Shown: in pieces, positions 57,297-64,000 of the stretch
Layout of the letters: each line of letters opens with the position of its first letter
Position numbering within the stretch: position 1 is the first letter of the stretch
Assembly: GCA_030704615.1 (NCBI GenBank)
Contig: CM060731.1
Span: 18,474,001-18,538,000 of the forward strand
Source of the DNA: Takakia lepidozioides
Lineage: Eukaryota; Streptophyta; Takakiopsida; Takakiales; Takakiaceae
DNA length: 64,000 bases
Direction: 5' to 3'
Notes under the pieces: generated by a model
Told to the model about the DNA's origin: nothing
What the model saw: the letters and a program-made list of their open reading frames with translations, nothing else
The model's database searches: none
Made by a program: the position numbers and the translations under genes

Positions 57297-58264
57297 TTGG
57301 ATACAGTGCCCATTACCTGGCAACCACCTGACTCAGGGATTTGTTTGCTAGACCTGTTTGGAGGCATGAGCACTGGGCTTGCAGGAGTGTTGCAAGCTAG
57401 GATTAAAGTATGCAAGTACTTGTATGTGGAGAAGGATGAGATAGCTCGGCGTATTTCTATGCGCCACATCGCCTTGCTCACACACCGGTATCCTGAGTTG
57501 TTGCCTCTCTCAGCAATTCAAGGGTATCAAAAGGCCTTGCTAGCAGACATTACCTTGCTGGGGACGGATAATTTGGACTGGCATGGTGCCATTGACTTGG
57601 TGATAGCTGGATGGCCTTGCCAATGACACTCTCCCACAGGTCATGGGAACGGCTTGCATGATGCTCGATCGCATTTGTTTTGGGAGATGTTGAGAGTGTT
57701 GCGTGACTTGCAGACGAGGCAAGTGCAACCTCTAGCCTATATCTTGGAGAATGTTCCTCTTATGGGGGACTCTCGGGCCAGGGTTATGGCCAGTGTGCAT
57801 CAAGTGCGGTCTTGGATTGGATCGGCGGTGCTATTGGATGCAGCAGCGGTGGGATCACGAGCATCGACCTCGATTGTGGTGGACCAATCTTGCACCACCA
57901 GAGCTGCTCAAAAGAGCATACGATTCCATTCAACGGCCACCCAATCTCACACTTGAGGGCATTTTGGATCAAGGGAGGCAACCACAGAGGGTGCGACATG
58001 ATGACCGTCCACCTCTAGTAGTGGTAAATTGAGTGGGGCAGCCACGTGCGGCCTTGCCTACGCTCATGAGCTTTCCCTCGTCTCATGCTTTTCGAGACAA
58101 TGGTCCTGGGTTGATTTGGACAGTGTGCTACAGCAATTGGTGGAGCCCAATGCAGATGAGCGAGAGCGGGCAATGGGATATGCCACGGGCACTACAACTG
58201 TGCCAGCTCTGTTAGAGGCATCATGCCGACATGTGTTGGGTCAAGCAATGGAGAGAATTGCTTG
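57297..58264 (+). pseudogene. C5 cytosine DNA methyltransferase domain inside the retroelement
   Basis: The domain sits between protease and reverse transcriptase. Motif I is 'LLDLFGGMSTGLAGVL' (57343-57390, SAM binding); a motif II-like 'YLYVEKDEIAR' follows. Motif IV 'IDLVIAGWPCQ' (Cys at 57618-57620, the catalytic nucleophile) is followed directly by TGA, then 'HSPTGHGNGLHDARSHLFWE' in the same frame. Motif VI is 'YILENVP' (57735-57758), motif VIII 'HRPRLWWTNL' (57862-57891, after a one-base shift). The C-terminal block 'RERAMGYATGTT' ... 'LGQAMERIA' (58160-58264) corresponds to the target-recognition/motif X end. The H-R-P-R-L-W-W-x-N pattern and the missing long target-recognition insert look nearer to the DNMT3/DRM type than to DNMT1. 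The copy has at least two stops and two frameshifts and cannot be active. Confidence 0.85.
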
Positions 58265-58279
58265 ACATGGGTCATTGGC

Positions 58280-60111
58280 TTGTGCATGGCTGAGCAACGA
58301 AGGTTGCAGACAGTGGTGGCTAATTATGCACTCCCATTTGGTATTGTATCCCCTCTGCCAACCGGGACGGTTGAGGCAGTGAGTGGGGGCGAGCAGCAAT
58401 ATGAGGAGTGGGGAGAGCCATACACTGAGGATCAGTTGGAGGCCAAGGTGGCCAATGTTTTTGAAGAGGTTGAGAATGTTTCTTCCCTAGAGGATGTTTT
58501 CAAGGTGGTTATGGCAGAGCAAGTGGAGGCTACGCCACAGTCAGATTGGGCGGACAAGGCCCAAGAGGTTGCTATCTAGCAACCAAAGGATTCGTCTCCT
58601 ACCCCCAAGCCTGATGTACCCAAGGTTGCAGTCACTGAGGACAATTGGGAACCAGATGTTGGACCTACAGTCACCGGAGGAGAGAGACGGAGGATCCAGC
58701 GATTTCTAAGGGCTTATAGAAATTGCTTTGCCTTCGGTTTGAAGGATTTGGGGAGTTATGAAGGGTCAGGAGATTCGTATTGATTTGGCAAGTGACACGC
58801 CAATCTTTCGAAGGTCCTACCGGTATAGTGACATGGAGAGGTCATTGATCTAGTCACGGACTATGGAGTTGTTCGAAGCTGGATTGGTGGAGTTGTCAGG
58901 CGGGGACTATGCCTCGGCAACGGTGATGCCAGCTAAGAAGGATATCTATGGCAATTGGACAGAAAGAAGGATGTGTGGGGACTATCGTCCTATGAACCGT
59001 CAGACTAAGTCCGATAGATATGTCATGCCAACTCCAGAGGAAATCTTTGATGCCATTGGGCATACGAAGGTGTTTAGCACATTGGACTTGCGATCCGGTT
59101 ACCATCAGTTGCCAATCAAAGAGGCTGACAAGCAAAAGACGACATTCTGGGGGATTGACCAACATGGGAAGGATTGCTTGTACCAATGGCGCTTCCTACC
59201 GTTTGGGTTGAAGAATGCTCCGGCAGAGTTTCAGAGGGTTATGGATAGGATTTTCGTGGGGCTAGACTTTTGCCCGGTGTTACATTGATGACATCATCGT
59301 CTTTAGTGCTACGGTTGAGGAGCATGAGAGACACCTTCAGGTGATGTTTGAACGCTTGAGAGCGCATAGGTTGAAATTGCACCCTAGGAAATACAAGTTC
59401 TTCCACAACCAGATTGAGTATTTGGGCCATATGATATACCCTGGAAGATTGGGTGTTCAAAAGACGAAGGTGGAGGCCATTGCACACATTCCACGCCCCA
59501 TAGATATTAGCAGAGTTCGTGCTTTCATGGGGTTGGCAAACTACTATCGACGGTTTGTCAAGGGATTTAGCAGCATTGCAAAGGCTCTTACTAAGTTGAC
59601 CAAGGTGGGTCAGGAGTGGCAGTGGGAGGAGGAGCAGGAGGAAGCCTTTGAGGAATTCAAGGCTCGATTGACTTCTGCACCTATTCTGAGGCGGCCTATT
59701 CGGGGGCGGCCTTTCCAGCTACATACGGATTGGAGTATGCTGGGGATTAGAGCAGTGCTCACATAGATGGATGATGAGGGAAGAGAGTTTGTAGTGGCAT
59801 ATGCTAGCCGCTCAAACAATGATGCTGAGGCGAAGTATAGTTCCTATGAAGGGGAGTGTCTAGCTGCGGTATGGGCAGTGGCACATTTCAGATGCTACCT
59901 CTATGGCAATCTCTTCACCCTTGTCACGGATCACCAACCATTGAAGTGGTTGATGGAGTCAGACAAGCTTACAAGGAAGCTTGCACAGTGGCCACTTATG
60001 CTTCAAGAATACGATTTTCAGGTGGTGCATCGAGCCGGTATTGTCAATCGGGATGCAGATGGATTGAGTCGTAATCCATGCACGAGCGAGTATGGGAGGA
60101 TGGACGAGTGA
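58280..60111 (+). pseudogene. Ty3/gypsy reverse transcriptase and RNase H
   Basis: 58280-58690 is an acidic linker ('EEWGEPYTEDQLEAKVANVF'). Reverse transcriptase begins near 58740 ('EIRIDLASDTPIF' after a shift, 'RMCGDYRPMNRQTKSD', '[15 protein letters not shown]', 'LPFGLKNAPAEFQRVMD'). Its active site is CYIDDII at 59278-59298 after a frameshift. Then come 'YLGHMIYPGRLGV' and 'MGLANYYRRFVKGFS'. RNase H follows ('FQLHTDWSMLGI', TAG at 59764-59766, 'YSSYEGECLAAVWAVAHFR', 'LVTDHQPLKWLME', 'RDADGLSRNPC'). In RNase H the usual 'TDAS' reads 'TDWS'. Confidence 0.9.
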
Positions 60112-60138
60112 GGATTGTGCCTTAGCCAACACAACGAG

Positions 60139-61406
60139 CGCGATTGGTACGCCATGCCCATGAGGAGTTGAGACATTTTGGGGTGCGGAGCACTCATAGT
60201 TTGCTGCAAAGATAGTACTGGTGGCGGGGCATGCTCACGGATGTGCAACAGTTAGTGGCAAGGTGTATGGTGTGTGATAGATTGCGAGCTTCTTTCAATG
60301 CACCTACTCCACAATTGCATCCTTTACCCATTATGGGTTTGGGCTATCGTTGGAGTCTTGACTTCGCAGGCCCATTGCCACTAACGATTCGTCATAACAA
60401 GTATGTGCTGGTGATGGTGGAACATTTCTCCAAGTGGATTGAACTGGTGGCATTGCCTGACAAGGCAAGTGAGGGGGCTTCGTATGCATTCTTAGATCGA
60501 GTGCTTAGCCAATTTGGTGCTCCAGCCGAGGTACTCACGGACCAGGGGAGAGAGTTCTTGGGGGAGTTTCAGGCTTTGTGTGAGCAAGCCTTGATAGATC
60601 ACGGCACTACTTCTCGGGATCATCCCGAGGCTGATGGCCTGGCAGAAAGGGTTGTACAAACAGTCAAGCGAGGCTTGCGCAAGTATGGCTTGCAGAAGGG
60701 ACACTTAGGAGATTGGGACCTTCAGCTACCTTGGTTGGCCATGGACTATAGGTTTAGCAAACAAGCATCACTTGCCTCGTTCTTGCCGTATTTCCTTCTC
60801 TTTGGCCGAGAGTCAGATTTGCCTGCATCTATTCGCAGGGAGACTACAGTAGTTCTCAACCTTGATGATTCGGATGTGTGGACACAAGCATGTGCCCGAC
60901 GAGCAGAGTTGTTCAAGAGAATCATGCCTATGGCTTTTGAGAACCTTGCTATTGCACAACACCGAGACACGTTGAGGTACACCACTATACGTGGAGGGGG
61001 ATATCGGCCAAGTGTTCGGCGTTTCCACCCTGGGGACTATGTGTATCTGCAGCAGACAGCGCCTACGACTTTGGATGTCACAGCAGGATGTGTGATTCTA
61101 AGGGTCCGGGAGGTGTTGCCTTCAGGAGTGTTGATTCTGGAGGGTCGAGATGGCATGGTATGGAAGGACCATGTGCGCAATTGTGCGCCATGTCACCTTC
61201 TACATGTGGATGGGAGGATAGATCCCAACCTTGCAGTGGTACCTGCAAGGTTGCGTTGCATGCTATGTGGGCATGCTGGTGGTGCCGCGACCATGTTGGT
61301 GTGTGACAAATGCTCAAGGGGGTGGCACATGGGATGCTTGACACCGCCACTTGAGGAGGTTCCTAGTGGAGAATGGTTGTGTCCACGATGCCTTGGACAT
61401 AGGTAG
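60139..61406 (+). pseudogene. Ty3/gypsy integrase with C-terminal PHD finger
   Basis: The zinc region 'HAHEELRHFG' ... 'CMVCDR' has one TAG (60211-60213); from 60231 to 61406 the frame is open. The core keeps Asp in 'SLDFAGPLP', Asp in 'VLTDQGREF' and Glu in 'HPEADGLAERVV'. The C-terminal SH3-like part is 'FHPGDYVYLQQTAPT' ... 'KDHVRNCAPCHL'. A C4HC3 PHD finger ends the protein: CMLC (61258-61269), CDKC, WHMGC and WLCPRC, finishing 'LGHR'. PHD fingers commonly read the methylation state of histone H3 Lys4. It takes the place of the chromodomain found in chromoviruses. This 391-codon stretch is the best preserved part of the element. Confidence 0.9.
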
Positions 61407-61814
61407 TGGGCATGACAATGGTGGAATTGACAAGTGATCCAAGGTCTAGCTGATGGGAGCTCAACGCCATGGATACTTAATTGAAGATCATGGATTGCAG
61501 GAAGGCAAGTAACGATGGGGCTACTTTTGCACCGGGCCTCTTGATCTATTGACTTTAGATACTGGGACATGTGTGATTGAAGACCAAGCGATGATTTTAT
61601 TGAGATGGATACTTGTCAGCTATCCGGTGTTAGAGGGACCTAATCACCAGCTAGGGGGGCGATTGTGGCATGGTTTTCTAGGATTGTGTGCTTAGAATGT
61701 ATGGTGGACAACGATGTATGTTGTGGCACGATGCTTAGGTGCACGACATGGATTTGTTATGTCCACTGGAGCAGAGTCTTTTGTTGCATAGAATGCCCAT
61801 GTCGAAGCAGTGCG
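61407..61814 (+). other. 3' untranslated end of the gypsy element; possible short or degraded LTR
   Basis: A polypurine tract 'gctaggggggcga' (61651-61663) is followed by TTGTGGCATGG, the usual position of a 3' LTR start. The remaining 145 bases up to the hAT sequence would be the LTR, but they do not match the 5' side beyond a few bases. The LTR is probably deleted or replaced. Confidence 0.4.
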
Positions 61815-62060
61815 ATTGTGGGGCTTCCAAAAATCCCGTTGTTTTTCAAGTACTGGGAGCTGCGCCTCCAAATCCAACACCATCTGTGATGGCGAAACTG
61901 TGGAAGATGACATTGCAGCCGAGGCTTGAGGAGCTGATGTAAATGAGGCTGCATGATGAGCATCCTCCACAACATGGCACTCCACCAAAACTCTCTCATT
62001 ATCAACATTGATGTCAGGAACAACTTCCCTTTCTAGTTCATCAAAAATATTGGGCTCCAT
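61815..62060 (-). pseudogene. N-terminal part of the hAT transposase, separated by the insertion
   Basis: From ATG at 62060 the minus strand encodes 82 residues ('MEPNIFDELEREVVPDINVD', a Ser/Ala-rich middle, then 'LEKQRDFWKPHN'). At the last codons the frame leaves this text. At 51399-51388 the minus strand reads 'HNKM' in the frame of the hAT BED finger. Joining at the shared His-Asn gives 'FWKPHNKMRCVLCHP', a normal BED-finger opening with its aromatic residue. An intron acceptor-like 'tttttacacag' lies just upstream of the ATG. Confidence 0.5.
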
Positions 62061-62500
62061 GACATAAAAAGCTTGTGGACCAACTCCTGTGTAAAAACAA
62101 TGCAAACAAAGAATCCAAAAGGCATTTAATAATTGTGCACAACTCATATATTTACAAAAGTTTGGAATGGTATATGGCTGGCCAAAACGAAAGTGTGGGG
62201 AGAGACACCGCACTGCTCATTTATTATTTCATATTGAGCTGAATGTTACATACATGGCCTACATTTAGATCTACGTTATTTTTTTAATCTAGTACATGTA
62301 CATTTACATTTTCAAATTACAAAAACTACCTAGCAAGTTGGGGGTGGACCAGTCTTATGCTTCAGTGGTCAACTTGGCTACTTCATGCCTTGGGAAATGA
62401 TCTGCAATGTCCCCATCACATATAAATAAATCAGTCCTTGTTGTACCACAACATGAAGAGTTATAACTAAAAATTATGAAGCTTTAAAGTGGGGTGATTG
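62061..62500. other. Possible hAT 5' region
   Basis: AT-rich, no coding sequence recognised, no hAT terminal repeat found. Confidence 0.35.
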
Positions 62501-62509
62501 TCCACAAGA

Positions 62510-64000
62510 GGTATGGGCAGGCTGTCAAGCCTTCTTGATATTTGTGCTCCCCTTCCGAGTTCAAACTTTCACTATGAGAGGAGGAGCAAATCATCCCTCT
62601 GTTGTACCACACATTGGAAAAAATAAAATAAAAAAACTAAGCTATTAAAGGGTGGGGGCTTACCATAGGATGAGGGGGCTGGTTAGCGGGCTCTAAACTC
62701 GCACTCCTCCTTCTTATGTGTGATCTACATAGCAACAGAGTAGGGGGCTGATCAGCCCCTTGCTATGCCAATTTTCCAGGGAAAAAAAAAATATGCAACA
62801 TTGAATTAGGGGCATGCTTACATGTGTGGTGGAACGGGGGCTGGTTGGTAGGCCTCCCTACTTGCCCTCTTTCCCTCCCATGCACGATCTACAATAGCAA
62901 AAGAGCAAGGGGCTAATCAGCTCCTCTCATATCACAAACTTAAAATAATTAAGAAAATAAAGAACAATGAAGGGGAAGTACACGCGGGTAATGGGGCTGG
63001 TTGGCGGGTCAAGAGGCCTCCTATTTCTACTCCCTTCCCGAGTGCAACATATCAGTATGAGGAAGGGCGAATCAGCCTTTTGTTGTACCACACATTGGAA
63101 AGAATAACATTAAAAACTAAGCTAAAGGGTGGGGGCTTACTACAAGATGAGAGGGGCTGGTTGACGTGCTTTTTTACTTGCACTAGACCTCCTTCTTGTG
63201 TGTGATCTGCATTAGCAACAGCTAATCAGCCCTTGCTATACCAATTTTATGGAAAAAAAAAATGAAGGGGGATGCTTACATGTGCGGTGCAAGAGGGGCT
63301 GGTTGGCCAGCCTTCCTACTTGCCCTCCTTTCCCTCCCATGCACGATCAGCCGTAGCACAAGAGCAATGGGCTAATCAGCCCCTCTTTTAACAAAAAATT
63401 AAACAACTAAAAAAATAAAGCTCAATGAAAGGGAGTTACAAGCGGGTAATGGGGGCTGGTTGGCAGGTCCCTCCCTGCTTTGGGCTCCCTCCCTCTCATG
63501 CAGAATCTGCCATAACAGAAGCCAAAGGGGCTATCTTATCAACCCCCAATTGTATCAAGATTTAAAAAATTTAAAGAAAGGGAAGATACTTACCGGTGGG
63601 TAATGTGGGCTGGTTGGTGGGGCCCTCCTTGCTTGTGCTCCCTCCAATGTAAAATCTACCATAGTGGAGCAAGGGGCTATCAGCCCCTTGGTATATCATC
63701 AAAGAAAACAGGAAAAAAAAAAGAAAAAAAGAAGAAGATGATGATCAATGATTCCCATGGTTGCAGGTGGGGCCCTCACTCGTCCTCCCTACCTCCTGCA
63801 CCACATGCCATAGCAGAAAAGGAGGAGGCTGATTAGCTTCATAGTGAACTAAAGCTAAAAACAGAAAAAATAACCAAAAGTGGTGGATGCTTAAACAAGG
63901 GGCTGGTTGATGACGGGGCTGGTTGCGCGGGCCCTCCTGCTGGCACTTCCTCCCTCCAATGCACCACTTACCACAATACAAGAGCATGGGGCCCATTAGC
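62510..64000 (-). repeat. 155-bp tandem array with exon-like units
   Basis: The landmark 'ctggttgg' or 'ctggttag' recurs at 62679, 62841, 62998, 63157, 63299, 63456, 63610 and 63903 (a weaker unit near 63763). On the minus strand most units show a T- or C-rich tract, an AG such as 'tatggcag' or 'attgtag', about 65 bases containing 'caaccagccc', then a GTAAG- or GTAAC-type donor. The array runs to the end of the window. Confidence 0.85.

Noticed and set aside
61671-61814. A 145-bp 3' LTR of the DNMT element matching the start of the region at 51400
   Set aside because: Only 'CATGGTTTT' plus a few bases match; too little to call an LTR pair.
62510-64000. A CRISPR-like array
   Set aside because: Units are about 155 bp, diverged throughout and without short identical repeats and unique spacers; the genome is eukaryotic.

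Overview
The window looks like nuclear DNA of a non-seed streptophyte (bryophyte, lycophyte, fern or a large-genome charophyte); the species cannot be fixed from sequence alone. Evidence: plant-type PPR repeats with the 'GK-VH' signature, an intron-bearing Yellow Stripe-Like (YSL) transporter, an F-box gene, plant chromoviruses and copia elements, and a copia primer site matching the anticodon stem-loop of plant initiator tRNA-Met. Host genes are few and widely spaced. Most of the DNA is transposons in several stages of decay, often nested.

Layout: 0-3 kb, tandemly duplicated, decayed PPR gene remnants, then a G-box-bearing tandem repeat (3.29-3.55 kb). 5.6-6.0 kb, an intact single-exon SF3B6/p14 spliceosome gene. 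7.3-9.6 kb, the last four exons of a YSL transporter whose N-terminal exons are not visible. 10.5-14.2 kb, the 3' half of a copia element. 14.8-15.75 kb, remains of a methyltransferase-like gene. 16.4-24.85 kb, an F-box gene on the minus strand cut in two by a 7.44-kb TIR element (Mutator-like, 9-bp target duplication). That element is packed with a palindromic GGCGCC box. 26.4-28.0 kb, a 5'-truncated LINE. 28.0-31.4 kb, a chimera of a chromovirus 3' half and a copia 5' half. 31.7-38.7 kb, a complete chromovirus with 726-bp LTRs and a GGCAT target duplication. 42.6-48.0 kb, three likely host genes: a DOPA 4,5-dioxygenase-like protein, an EF-hand protein and a two-exon NTF2-like protein. 48.6-62.1 kb, a hAT transposon apparently split by about 10 kb of inserted retroelement DNA. 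62.5-64.0 kb, a 155-bp tandem array whose units look like small exons with splice signals.

The most notable item is the retroelement at about 54.4-61.4 kb. It is a Ty3/gypsy polyprotein in the order Gag - protease - C5 cytosine DNA methyltransferase - reverse transcriptase/RNase H - integrase - PHD finger. Retrotransposon-borne DNMTs have been reported from dinoflagellates and charophytes. This copy pairs a DNMT with a C-terminal PHD finger, a chromatin writer with a possible reader. The copy is decayed by several stops and frameshifts, but the MTase motifs I, IV, VI and VIII and a C-terminal block are all still legible.
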